64,000 nt of DNA from Icerya purchasi (GCA_039619475.1 CM077115.1:185162106-185226105); one strand, 5' to 3'; numbered from the stretch's first letter, positions 14,501-29,500 are shown. Made by a program: numbers and translations. The notes: generated from the letters alone by a model not told the origin.

Positions 14501-17500
14501 TCCACATTTAATGTATGATAAATATTATAAAAATGACATCGTAATTAATTATCTGAATTTGAAATTTTATAATAAATAAATTTAAAATATTCCACGTCCT
14601 GAGCATTGTAAAAATTCGGTATAATTTTTTTTTTTTTTGTTCATTCTATTCACTATGCTTAGGTAAAATAGTTACTCGTTATTCCTGTATAATTCTTTCA
14701 TAGCTATTCAATATGGAGTTCGTTTAAAAATTCGTTTTAAGTTGTGTTTTTTATTTTCATAGTTAAAATTACCATTTTTTAAAGATAAATATTGTTAAAT
14801 TCGTGTCTGTTACGGATAATTTAGTTTTTAATTGAAAGCAAATTATTACACTTGACCGTTATCATTAGCGATAAATTATTTTTACTTCATTTGTCTTCGC
14901 TATTGTTAAACCGTTTTACTTCTTTCACAAACAATTTTTTCGAAAAAAATTATAAACATATATGTGTTATATTCATAAAGTATCTTGTACGATTTATTTT
15001 AATAAAAAAAATTTTTCAGAAAAATTACAAAAATCAAATTCCCACTAACGCTGCATTTGTACTTCAATAAAATATCCTCTTCTTTTTTTTCTGTTCAAAA
15101 TCTTCTTACACGCTACTCTTCTAAGTAACCAACAAATGTACTCGCTGCAATAATCCACCGTATAGTTGTTTCAAAGAAGATCCCTAAATTTCCTTTAAAT
15201 GAAGAACGATTTTCCTGAACAACAGATGTCTCCGTTTTTTTACAATCTGTACACCAATATTTTCTTCTTAAATATTTCGCAACACCGCAAAATTCTAAAA
15301 CATTAAGGGCGTAATGGGAAAATAGTCCAAAGATTTCTATTACAAACATTATAGAATTTTTAACTTGCAAAAAGTTATTCTAAGAAATTGTTTCGAAACT
15401 AAAAGAAAAAAAAAAAGAATCTTGACACCCTAAACAGTAATATAAAAGTTTTAATAACTCAGTAGTAGGATCGTCTAAACGTAAACACCATAATGCTATA
15501 GATACAATTGCTGACAGTTAACAAAGAAGAATTGTAATCAAAAGTGATGCAATATCTTTTAAGCTCAGGTATCGTATTATAAATATTTCTTTAATTTTCT
15601 CCTTTTTTAATTAAGGATGGACCATAATTCGGGTCTCCTTCAGACTCAGATAAACATCTTCATATTAATTTATGTTTCTTGTTTTCTTTCTAGACTAAAG
15701 ATTGTACATTGCCCTAGAAAAATGTTACTAGCATATTTCATTTAATGCTCAATCTTAAAAGATGTTTTAGCTATGTTTATTGATTACTCATTATTTTTAT
15801 TATATTTACAATCTTCTTGCTCGAAAATATAGAGCTTCAGCGGGCAAATAAATTTAATGCCGTTAACGAAAATGTCAAGAATTTCTTTGCAAAATCGCTT
15901 GCTAATCGTATTTTAAAGAGTTTTTAATTTAAATGGTGTGAATTTAAAATAAATCCTATATTAAAAAGGTATGCAAAACTTTTTACAGCTCTCTACACTG
16001 TATCAAAGTCTAAATTTTAACTCCAGAATAGCATCGATCTATTTTTTTACCATGTAGAATATTTCAATTTCACCGCTGAGCGCTTAATAAATTTTTCCTA
16101 ATTACTTCATATACAGGTGTTCCGCAACGTTGGGCTACAACACAAGTTCACATATACCCGCCAGATAGCAGTACTCGTACAGTCACTTTCGTGGTTCCTG
16201 GAAAAATATCGAAATATAAAGATGCTGAAGAATTGTTAACGGAAGTTACAAACGGTGGCCAAGTTACCATTTTAGAAATTAATCCTTTATTAACCGCTGA
16301 TGCCGTACACAGTTCTTCTTCCCTATCAAACTTCGAAAAAAACGACGGCCCAATAAAAGAGAAGTAATATTTCTTTTGCTCTAACGCTACTATTATATTT
16401 GTACGTCATCTGTGTTTAGAATGTTCATTTATAAATAATGGCGTGTACCTATCAAATTTTATCTCCAATAACTATCTAAAATAAATTTATGTTTTTTTCA
16501 CGGCTACTTTCTGATTAATTCTACTAGAAACTATATTTTTCTAACACATATATAGTGGTGTTTTTTGTCAAAAGCAGTAACAGGTTATACTAAATCATTC
16601 ATTCAAGCTAAATTTTTTTTTTATCCCCCCTTTGGACACGTCAGCTAAGGGACCTACACCCAAAAACAACAAAAAAGAAAAAACCGTCAGTTAAATTTTG
16701 ATTCGGTCAGATATGGACAATATAAAGGAACTAATGGATAAAATAATAGATGGCGAGGAGAAGGACAAAAATAAGATGCACAGTAAGGAGTAGGTTGAGT
16801 TTCAGCAGACAAGAATATAGAATACAACGTTCGACAGAAAGCAATGAACATTCAAAAAAGATGTGATTGGCGTCGCAAATCACCGATTCGTTGAGGTGAA
16901 GAGGGCAACAATTTGGAGAGGAAACAAGAAAATAGCGAAAACGAGTGGAAGAGAGAGCAGAATGAACACAAGCGAATCATAGAAATAACAACAGAACGGG
17001 GAAGTGAAGGAGATTCAAAGAACACCAGACACTAGAAGGAAAATTAGGTTGTACAGATAGATAAAAGGATTGATCGTTACTAAGGGAGGAGGGGTAAATA
17101 TCGTTTGAAATGGAACTTAGTACATAGGGAATTCAAGTTAGAGGATGGAATTTTTTAAAAAAAGAAACGAAAAGAAGCAGCATCCCGAGCCAAAAAATCA
17201 TTCATTTCACTACCTTTGAAGCCCACGTGGCTGAGAACCCATATAAAATCAACACAGATGGAGTAGCGAGCATAAAGAAAACGGATAAAAGAGCGTACGC
17301 GAAACATGATGAAATCGAAATAGTGATCAGAAAAAGGGGAGCTGATCGCTTGAAGAGAACTCATGGAGTCTGAAATAACCAAATAATTAGAAAATACATG
17401 ACTGGAGAAAATGAAGATAATGGAGCGTAGGCTAGTCATTAATTCATTTATGAAGGTAGAATAGAAAAAAGGGAGACGAAATGATTCAGATAAGTTGAAA

Positions 17501-20500
17501 TCCGGAAGGACAAAAGAAGCTCCGACACCATGGGATGGTCCCTGGAGCCATCCATGAAGATGGTTACATGCGATAGAAATTGGGAATTGATATGCTGTTG
17601 AATTATTGCTTGAGGAAGGGATTTGGAAAGTGAAGGTAAAAAAAAAAAAAAAAAAACATTGAAAGAAAAAAAAAAGGAGATTATTACCTAAGATTGTGTA
17701 AAGCCAAAAGGGACTAAGGTGAAGGGAAATGAAAGCTAAAACAGGGATTTTCCTAGGCGTAAAACGCTAGTTCTTATAAATTGAAAGATGGGAATGAATA
17801 AGAGTACAAGATGTGAATGGCAGACGTTTGGTGCGGAAACGACAGCCTAAATAAGATCTGCAAAGAGACAGGAGTGTTGTGTTAGACTCGGCGAGAAAAT
17901 CTGTTACAGTTCAGAGAACATTTGTAATTATAATGTAATAAAAACCCGTTTAATAATTAAACTGTTTATAAGTAATACTGATATTCACTCTATCCAATTT
18001 CATCACAGATTACTTTGAATACTATTCTAGCGGCTCAGAAGTGTTAAAAGACTTATATTCAACTCTGAAAAGTTTCTATACTGATACTATTAGAGAACTG
18101 AAAGCCAAAGCATATAAAAGTACTAGAGCCGAGAACAAAACTTCCGAAAAACACCTTACATTGAAGTAGAAAGAACTGATTTTCCTACAAATTAAATATG
18201 AAAAATTAAAGAGACGAAGTTAATTGTCAGTTAACACAAAATTATCTTTGCAAGCTTCCTTTTTCAAAAAATTTCCAGTAAGACAGGAAACATTCTCTGA
18301 GAAAACGGCGTTTTTCCCTGTAGAATTCTAAAAACCGGCAATGAAGAAGCTATGTCGCAAAAAAAAAAAAAAAAAGTAAAATTAAGAAATTAAAGTGACC
18401 ACTGCCGTGTAAATTGAACGATTTTTTACATTTCAGAACTATAATAGTTGCTCGAGTCGTATATAACAATCAACGCAGTAGAATTGTTGATTTGGAACAA
18501 CTTTATAATCGGCTGCATGCAATTATGACAGTTCAGTCAGAAAAACTCGCAAAAGTACGTTATTTTTAAATTTCATACGATTAGAAATTTCTGAAAATTT
18601 TACGAAAACGAACCTCAAGTTAAATACGTAATGTAATAAGCTTAATTTTAGATGCGATTTCGAACGAGCAAATTTTAAACTAAATTTATAAGAAAAATAG
18701 TTATCAGAGTGCCGCAGTTAATTTATAATATAACCAATACCTGATAATGCTAATATCTTTACCGGTTGTTGATGATTTAGCTGTAGTAATATAAATGAAA
18801 GCATTTTAGAATACCAAGTTTATCTCGAAGTAACGAAATATTAATTTAAACATTATTGAATCTCAGTTAACTTATATGATGTTTAATAACAGATAAAATA
18901 ATAAATCATTAAATTTAACAAAATACGCCTTAACCCGTAAGAGGTAGCGCCATGTTTTAGAACGCAAGAGGTCGCGCCGGTCTTTTGGACCGGGTTTTAT
19001 AAAAACGTTTTTAAAAACTACTTTTTTATGTTTTTGAAAGAAATATTTCGTGTTTATTAGTTCTTTTATTCCATTTTTATTCCTTTTTATGTTGTTTTGT
19101 TTTTGTTTTATTATTTTATCATGAATTAACAGGATTTTAATTCAAACAAATATATAGGTTTGTAACATTTTATAAAAAACAGCTTAATTCTCAACATACA
19201 CAAAAAAGTTCTAGAAAGAAGTATAGATAATAATAAAATACGATGCGTGTAATCAAATTGTTAACACTCACTACTAGACTTTTCTTTGTTTTCATTTGCG
19301 CATTTAAAACATGTGGGAACTGGTGTGCTCTTTGCATACAAACACTTGCAGTTATTACGCTGTGTTTTAGTTTTTCGTATTTTTGCGCCAGTCACAAAAG
19401 TGACACCCCCCAGGAATATTTCGTTGATTTTTTGTAAATTATTTTCTTAACATTAATATTTAGCTGTTCTTTATTCTGCCTTTCGTGTAAAATACTACGA
19501 ATACGAACTTACGAGTTCCCTGGATAACTTTTCCTTGAGACACTAAGTATGTATTTTTCAACTCATCTACAGTATCTAAGTTACAAAATGTTAGCATCTC
19601 TGGTTTATTAACTGCACCTGATTCTTTGGAAATTTTCATGCAGTAATGATAACAAGAGAACCACCCTATATTTTTAGGAACATAACACAAAAGAGAATCA
19701 AACTGAAATAAATCGAAACGATATCGGTCGCGCCGATCGAATAGACCGTGTTTGTAAACTAATACTCTAACCTGGTTAAGTACACAATGGTTTTTATCCT
19801 AGTTAAAACTGATTAGTCCTCATGCTTATCTATTATTCTAGGAATAGGTGAGTTATTTTCGCTGGAGGAACAGCATAGTTAAAATAACAAATGAAATTAA
19901 AAAAACCCGGTCTTTTAGACCAGGCGCGACCTCTTACGGGTTAAATACATCTTATGTTACTTAAACTAAATATAAATATATATTAATGGAAAATAACTTG
20001 AAATGTTATTATATTACTAATAAAACGAACAAATGCTTAATAATAATATAATGGAAATTGAGAATACAATACAAACATTTAACCCTTTCAGTGGAAATCG
20101 ATAAATTTTTATCAGAAAAATTTGAAATTTTGTATGCTATCTAATGATGATCTGTTAGTTTAAAAAAAAAAAAAACAAAAAAAAAACTTAACCCCAGTCT
20201 CCTAGATCCATTTGAAGCAGAAATACAAAATGTGTCTCTCAAGACACATAAACACTTCATAGAACAACTGCATTTTCATATTTTGTACTTATACGAAATA
20301 TAATTATTAATCATTTATTAATTTTTGACGTATAAACATATATGTAACTTTACTTTCATATATAATACTTACAGAAACTGATCTAAAAAACAAGTATATT
20401 TTATCTAATTAGGAAGTACACATAAATATTAATACCTTCACGAAAAATACATTTTAAAAACCCTATTCTTTGTGATACAACAATAAACAGTTTCTATTTT

Positions 20501-23500
20501 TCATTAAACATAAATGTACTTTGCATTTTATACAAAATACATGAGTTTGAAAATTACACTTTTCATATTTATATTGAGAATTGTCAATCACTGCAAAATC
20601 TCGACATCTCTAAAATGCGAATTCATCTAAAATAAACACATATGCATAGAGAAAACAACCTTCAAGCGGCATTGTGTCTTACTAGATACACACTCTTTTG
20701 AAAAATTGTTCATCAAAAACTGTTTAATTTATAATAATTACAAATGCTGAAAATTTTTATTTAAGACATGTATTTACTATTTACGTACTATATGAACAAA
20801 TAAAAAACTGCTAATATATGAAATTTTCACATCTAAAACACTAACCACTGTTATCTTAACAACTTTTAAAATTGACACAAATAATTATTTTTTATTTAGC
20901 TTTAAAAAGTGATATCGATAAAAATAATAGTTGTAATATATTTATACGATACGTCTGAGCAGACACAATACTTCTTCCTGGTAAAATTAACTATCATTGT
21001 AAATTTATATGCACTAAAAAAAATCTGTCTCTATGGACACATTTCTACTGAAAGGGTTAAACTGAATATTTGAAAACGTTAATGTTCCACATTCGCAAGT
21101 AGCTAACGGAAAAGAGACATAGATTAATAAAGATAAATTTACTTTACCTAATTAATTTATGTTTATTTAGAAAAAAAAAGTTGAAGAATAAAGATGAACG
21201 TAAATACGTGATTTAAATTACCAACAGACCTAAATTTGAGTATGATTAGGTTCCTTTCAAATTCGGAAAACGTATTTGCATTCATGTTTACCAATGTTTC
21301 TTTTATTTTCTTTCTTAGTTGAAAATAGATGAATTAATTCTTCCTACGAATCAAATAATATGTATGAAAGTTTTATCTTTATCAATATAATTCATACCTA
21401 TTAATTGCCTACCATTATTATTTTATATATGTATACTAACGTATTTTTATTTTTTCAATGTAATTTTTAGATCTTTTTCTTCACGTACATTTTTACTAAC
21501 TTTTTTTTCTAGCTAAAGTGAGTTAATTAGATCTTTATCAGATTTCAACAATATAAATTAAATTTATTTTTATAGATTGCTTTTCTTGAAATGAAGGACA
21601 TTACCAAAAACGTTTCTAAAATATTAATTTATATTCAATTTAAATATCGTTGTTAAGGTGTTTATAATTTTATTGTTTTATTGACTGACTAATAAATATA
21701 ATGTATAAATATTCTACATTTTAATTTTTAATCATTTTTAATAAACAACATAACAATCATAACCGAATTAGCCACAGAAATGGATTAACTAACTATATAT
21801 TGCGTATATGTGTGTGTATCAAGGCCGTGTCTACGTTGGGGGGTGTAACCCCCACCACCATCAGAACTGAAATAATTATTATAAATACACAAAAATCTGA
21901 AAAAAATCGAAAATTTTAAATAAATATTGATGATTTTTTAGGGTGTTCTTACACGAAAAAAGAAAAAAGAAAAAATATGCTTCATATTTTTAGGTACTTC
22001 ATTAATATCTTAAGGAAAAAATTTTTATTACGAATATAATCAATAACATATGTAATTTTTATTAATGTTCATATACGGTGTAATTCATTTATGATAAATT
22101 ATTAATATATAAATCAAAATGACGGAAATTATTAATAGTATGAATATTAGCGAAAATTGTATTGTTATTTATAAAATAAATATGTGAAAAAAATTTTCAA
22201 CCTCCCACCCCTTTCTAAAATTCTGGGCACGAGCCTGACTTACTCCTTTGTATATAACAAATTTGAAAACAAGAAAAATAAACAACCTCATAATTTAATT
22301 AAAAATACACCGGAATTTGTAAAAAATAAAATAATTCACGTATAATTTTTAAAAAAAGCATTAATTGGTACAACTTGACGCTTTATTACAGGAACAATAC
22401 GAGATGAAAAATGCCGAAAGTCCGCTAGTTTGGTTACTGATTTTTTTGCTACTGGTACTGGTTTTAATAATTACGCTGCTAATTTGCTATTTATGGAGAT
22501 GCTGTCCGCTTTATACAATGTTCTACAAGTACGTAAACTAATTTTTAAGCTAATTGTACACGTATAATTCCTATAAAGTTATCGAATACTACACCGCATT
22601 TATTTGTCATATTATACAAACTTATCGCGTATCATAGTTTTGTAAATAATGTATTCGCATTGAGGGAAATAAGAGATTTTTTCTGCCAAGGTGAAAAAAA
22701 TCCATATCTCAGAATATGATTAGCCGTGAAATTAATTATGAAAATAAAAGAGCTGTAACTACTTTTGGCCAAGCATATCAAACATACTGCTCATATTTAC
22801 GATACGAAAAGAAGGATCAAGTTGTTAATATGTACCTAAAGCGTAAATTTGAGCGTTTATTACGATATAAAATGTCTGATTTGACTGTCATTGCTCGGTT
22901 TTAAAATAATCCATCATATTGCCAAACTGTAACAAAAAAGTTCAATCTCCACCTTTTCGTTGAGAAATAAAACGGCAAAAACCCTAATTTCAACAGGAGG
23001 GGTTATTGTATTTAATACATTCAGCTTCGTTCCTAGTATGCACACATATAATGTGCACCAAACTTATTTGGAAATATATTTTTTAACCATCTTTAAATCC
23101 CAATAATTTACGTTACAACGACGTACCTCTAGATATTTTAAAAATTAAAAATTCGAAACATTGTAACGTATACTAATTTTAAATATCGAAATTAGAATTT
23201 CAAGTTTTTCCAAAGTTCAAAAATTAGTGGAAGTAGAAAGCAATCTTTCACAGTAAAAAAATTCAATGGAATATGGTAATTACAAATAGTAATAATATCG
23301 TTATAAACGATAATATTTTATTATTTAATTTCTAAGTACATTACTAATATATGTAACAGAATATGCAAAATTTGCATGAACTACGTCGTACCACCATTTC
23401 GTTTATTATGCGATATAGTCCAATAGTTTACATTTTCGTTACAGCTCTATTTGATGCATATATTCAATATTTTTATAATTAGTTTAAAGTAGGAAAAGGA

Positions 23501-26500
23501 CAGTAAAATTATAAAACCTAAAGAATTATCAAACTCATCTAAAAAAATCCATAACACTATTAACGAGTAGGTACTTCGGGGGGGGGGGGAAGTGTTTTGA
23601 AAAATTATCAGATGAACAAGTGATAAATAAACATTTCAGCTCATTAATAAAGGTTTCATAAAAGGAGTCATGCATGACGCGCTCCTATTGAAGCTATTAC
23701 AAAAGAACGAAAGTATAGCAATGGAATAATATCAATCAACCCGTAACGTGCATACTGTACTCTGTATGAGAAGTTAATTGAAAGTACATATATGCAGTCA
23801 GCTACCGAAATGGTCAAATTATTGTATGCTAACATCATCATTGTCGCTTCTGCGGCTATAATAATTAAGATATTAAGGTCTATGATTCAAACTGTGTTTA
23901 AAATCAAGGATGAATTCGGGAATCTGTTTCCGGGGGGAGGGATTTATGTTCTTGGGCGGGGGGGGACAGAGATTTTTTTTTGTATTTTTACTGAGAAAAT
24001 TTTTTTTGGATATTCCTGAATAAAACCAAATACGTAATAAACTATTTATTATGTAATTTAGAATAATGAAAAAGCAAATGTGAGCAATAAATTTGGTCAT
24101 CAACCAGGTTTTCTCAGTTGGTTTTAAAATTATTAATTCTAAATGTAGCATTAAAGAACATATTGTAAAAACATTCTAACGATTACCTTTTTACAATAAA
24201 CGAATACGTCGTAGTTTCACAGCTGTTTAAGAACCGTTTAAACAATTTATCGATATTAATGATAAAGAAAACAAGTATAGGAATAAGTAGTAGTGTAATG
24301 GCAATGATAATACTCAGTCACTTCTACACATAAAAGCGTTAGTTTATATTATGAATTATTACATTAGTTAATATATTTTAATAAGGATATATGATATGTA
24401 CATTAGTTATAGGAGAAATCATTTACACATGTATGTAATTTAGGAACTTACCTAGTTACAAGTTGCTTAAACTTTATATTAAAATTAACAATAAAAATAG
24501 AATTAAAAGAAAGTAATAGTAATGAAGAACTGCTTGGGATGACATTCGTATATCCCTATAATATAATATTATATATCGGTCGGAGAGGATTGATCAATCG
24601 GTTTAAGGATAAGTTGAGTCTTCATTACATTGTGGAAGAATTACAGTAGTGGTTCAGAATTTGCTTTATCAATAGCTGCTAGTGTGTTAGACCTAGTTCC
24701 GTTACAGTGTCTTCTAATTTTTTGCAGGCCAGCTCAACCTTAAGTAAGTTTGTAGATTGCTTGATGTTAACAAGAATGCATAAATCGTCAGCGTATCACC
24801 TTCAGCCAAATATGCTGCTCTAAAGCCGAATTGGCTGGGATGGAGGATATTTTTTTCTTTTACTTCTTTCATAAGGAAGAGGTTTATAATTTTCGAAAAC
24901 CTTACCACAAGCATTGAGAAGAGGAATAGGCTGTTTTGTCCGGTTTGAGAATTAAGATTACGTTAGCGTTTTTCCAAATAGGTGAGAAGGTTACAAGTTC
25001 AAGGCATTTATTAAAAATTGTGTGCAACAGGGGTCTGGGAAGTGTATGTTGATTAGTTTGATAATTTTGTTAGTGATGTTATCTTTTCCCGCGGCTTTCT
25101 TATTGTTCAACAATATTTGATGATATTTTGTAGTGTACCTTTATCTACAAAAAGAACTTTTGACGGAACTTCGTGTCTGAGTGTGTTGGAATCTCATCTT
25201 TCTTATTGGGAAAGAAATGGTTAAGGAAAATGTTACATTTTTCCAAATCGTCACTAAAGACTTTATTATTGACTGTAATATCTGGGATTGCATGCTTTTT
25301 GTGTTTTTCAAACAGGAATATATAAGGCTTGCCCCATGCAGATAATAAAGCGTCTCCAACAGTCAAGTTTCTTTTAAAAATCAGTTGTTTATAGTTTATA
25401 CTTAAGGTCTTAAGAATTTTGTCGAAAACGGTAAGTTTAAGCAAGTTTTTAGTTTTATTTTTCTTCTTTCTGATCCCGTTAATTAACTAATTTTTCCCAA
25501 GTCCGCTGTCCACGAAATCGTTACGGGGGGCATTGAAACTGTTTCTCCAACTTTCAATGTTGCTAGTAATAAATGAGTTTAGCTTATCGAGATTTTTAGC
25601 GAGGAGATTATAGTTGTTGCTAGCTCCAATGCTGTCAGGGAACTTGTTAAATATGCGGTTGTCTAATTTCATATAAGGGATTAAAATTAGTATTATCTAT
25701 TTTGTCATTGAGATATATGTAGAAATATTTGTGAACGCACAGATCAGCCTGTTGAATCGTAAATTTAATTTTGAAGTGAATTTTGTAGGAGGCTATGAGA
25801 TAGTCGATTTTACTACTCCCATTATGTATAATATAATATAATATAATATATATAATATAATATATAACAAACAGGATGTATTCACCTACATTTACTCCCA
25901 TTATGGTTTCCAAAGGTAAAGAGCTTTTGCCATTCAATATTTTTAAGTTGTTGTTAAATAATAAGCCATACATCGCAAGTGAGTTTTTATTGGGTTTCAT
26001 TTTGTGTTCAAGAGAGGGGAGATATTAAAGTCACTTATAACAATGAAATCAGAATTTTTACGGTTTTTCTTTATTATATATTCAATTTTTTGAATGTAAG
26101 GTTCTCTGTCCTCATTGGGAGATAGATAGCAACCAATGAATGTATATCTGTTGCAAGAAAGAGCAATGGCATTTTCAAAGGAATTAATTAAGTCTTGCAC
26201 CATTTACTTTTTAATTATAACGGCTAGTCTATTGTCAACATATGTTGTACAGTTACAGGTGTCAAAGAAGATGTTTCTTTTCTGTAAGTAAGGTTCGCAG
26301 ATCACCGCTATGTCACACTGTGATTGATAAGAATGTCTTAGAAAAAGTTATTAGGCTGCATAGCAGTTCATTGAGGTAGTGAAGACGCATCAGCATAGTC
26401 TGTATGTGAGTAGTGAGGTAAATACAATTCTTCATGTATATCGGACAGTTCCGGTCATGTGCCGAGTGAACAATCCTCTGTAGAGGCTACTTGTAATATT

Positions 26501-29500
26501 GTCATTTGATAAATCTAATGATTTACGTGGGTTATTTGTTTTTTGATATAATCGATAACACAATTACTACAAGAGCCGTTATTGTTGACCTTTTGGGCGA
26601 AGTCAGTCAAACTGTTGTCTGTCTTGCAGCATTTTGCAAAGTGACCGAATCTACAGCTTTTGTACACTTTTTAATTGGGACGGGATCGATAAACGAGAGA
26701 CTCTCCCTTTTAATTCTGATTTTTTTGTCGCTAGAAAGAGTAGCGTATTGTGCTGGGCTTCTTCGCCGAACATAAATCCAGCTACTTCTGTTAAGTGTTA
26801 CTTTGTTTACTAAAATTGGTTCTGAGCCAGTTTTGATATTAAAGTATTCGTTAATGTCGGATTCATTAATATTATTAGTCGGAAAAATTAAGATACACGG
26901 ATCCAATAGTTTAAGTGTAGTAACCTTGGCATCTTTCAAGGGCGTCGCCAGCCGATTGGCCCGATAGAAAGAGGATATGAGTTATAGGAAAAATAAAATT
27001 TATAAGTTGTAAAGGCTTAATATTTTATTAAACAAGAATAAAGTCTTAATTAAAACATAATTTTCGTGGGTTTCTGGCAAATTGTTCATGATTACGCGCC
27101 TATGAATACTCATCGTGACCAGTTGATTCAAAAGGCTACATGGGGGGGGGCTACTGCCCCCTGCCTCCCGCTGGCAACGCCGATGGCATTCTTAATATTA
27201 GTTTTTATGGCTTCATCAATGATATTTTGCACGGTTTTTGTTTCAGTGGCGAGTATTTGTTGTTTATTTCCTTATAGAAAGTAATATTGAGTTTTAGTTT
27301 GTTGAGGCAAATTTTTTGTTTCAGTTCCTTATCGACTTCGTTGATATTTTCCGATTTAATAATTAGCTTATTGATTGGTTTAGATTTAGTTTTTCCAGTG
27401 AATTTTTCTTCGTATGTAATGTTTGGTTTTGAATTTCTCTTATTGGTTGCATTTTCATTATGAATAACCTCCTTGACGATATTTTCGATCTGGTTCTGCT
27501 ATCAAGCAATTGTTTAGTACTATCAACAAGAGTTGAAAATTCACTAGGCAGAAAAGCAATTTTTTCTGAACATTCAGAAATGGTGTCTTTTTGAACTGTC
27601 GTAACATTTTTGGATTCCGTCGACCTAATGTTAGATTTAATAGTAGCGTTTTGCGATCTCTTTGAGAATTTCTTTCTTTTTTTTTTTTTTTTTGTGGCAA
27701 ACGACATATATTTACCTATTTAATTATAATTAAAAGAGGGAAGAGAAACTGATAACATCGAGGACATATAATATTTTTCACTTATCAATAAGACAATGGT
27801 CGATGCGGTGAGAGTTCTATTCCACAACAAATCAACAAGGCGACTGGCGACAGGCAACAAGCCACACGGTAGTTATATTATCGATTAAATTAATGCAAAG
27901 CCAAAAAACTTTACATAAAATTTTTTTTTAATTTTCAGAATGTCAAATTGTAAACTAAAAACGCTTATTATTATAATTTTGTCATGTAAATAAAAGAGAA
28001 ATAAACGTTAAAGGTTGTAAACAGTTAGTGAAAAGCGAAGAGCGCGATGAAACTCACCTTTTTATTTAAAAAACTAACAAAAAAGTTCCGTCAACACTTT
28101 ATAATATCACTCTAAACGCAACCAGCATCGATGAATAACCGATGTATGTATCGTGAGATAAGGGCGCACAAAAACTGTTTGTTGTATACACGTACGAGTG
28201 CGCGATGTAAACATTTATATCGTGCGGTCGTACATTAACAACGTCACCCGTTAATGGTCGTTTTTTCTAAATATTTATGCAATCTGTTTTAGAAATAGAA
28301 AAAAATCTTTAGTTTCCGATGCGGCGCAAACTGTAAACGTTTTTTCCAAGAGTGTTCAAGGTAAAGGAATTTTCTTGTTGATTTTTGTGTTTTCGTAAAA
28401 ATCTATATTGAATTTATTACGTTAATTTTAACCGTTTTTCATTTTTTTGTAATATAATACGTTTTAGAAATAATTCAACTTCGTTTTTTGATGGGGGGTA
28501 TTATGGCATTTTTACCCGCCACCCAATAAATGCTTCTACTATAATTCTATCAGTTTTATTATTGTTTATTTTTTCAAAACAGACATTTTTTAGTTTCGCA
28601 ACCCCATTAATAAAATTTGAAGGAAAAATGATATTATAAAAGGATGAATTTTTTTTGACAAACAAACGGAAGAAGAGTCAACAAGAGTATAACGATGAAG
28701 ACACAGGTAAAAGCGTTATCTGATTGACGCCGCAACTGAATAGACTGTTGATTTATGATTGACGGATAAATTGAATTTCAAAGGAATTAAACATTTTTCC
28801 CACGTTATTAGGAAAATTTTTCGGAGATCAAAAACTTTCGAAACCATCACCGAAGTCCTATATTACCACGTTTACCTGTAACTCCATCTCGTATTTCCGC
28901 AAGTTTCGTTAAAAGAAAAAACAAAAAAAAAAAAAAGGTAAAAAAGACCAGAAAATATAATTAAGGACTTTGCGTGTAAGGGACGAATCCGACGTCTATT
29001 TTGGACTTTTTCATTCTAAAATTCGAAGGAAAAAAAAATTCCACATGAAAGTGGAAGAAAATTTCTAAAACCAATTTTTGAACATTTCGCGAAAATTTAT
29101 TTAAAAAAAAAAAAAAAAAAAAAAAACAAAAACGAAAGAATGTTATTAAAAGTCAATTTTTTACACTTTAATTTTTTTCAGTAACCCGTGCTGGAACCGG
29201 TGCAAGGCAACCGCTTGACAGCAGAGAAGTAAACAATTACCATCAACATCAGCAACAGCAGCAATTCGCTCCTCGATATAGGAACGAGTTACTGTCGTCG
29301 AACGGAAATAACGAAGCCGGAACGATGTTCAGCACGAAACAAGAAGCCATCAACGAAAGACCGATTTACATATTTGCGGAAAAGCTATCTCGTTTACCGG
29401 TAAATAGTGCGAAGACGAACACCGTTTACATGCAAGATATCGCGGACGGCGAATACAAGACGCTGGACCCGACTCAGCTGAATGTAACGCGACGTCAGAG

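Noticed and set aside
26506..26775. Plus-strand 89-codon frame
   Set aside because: It is antisense to the LINE-B gag and zinc-knuckle region, which explains the open frame.
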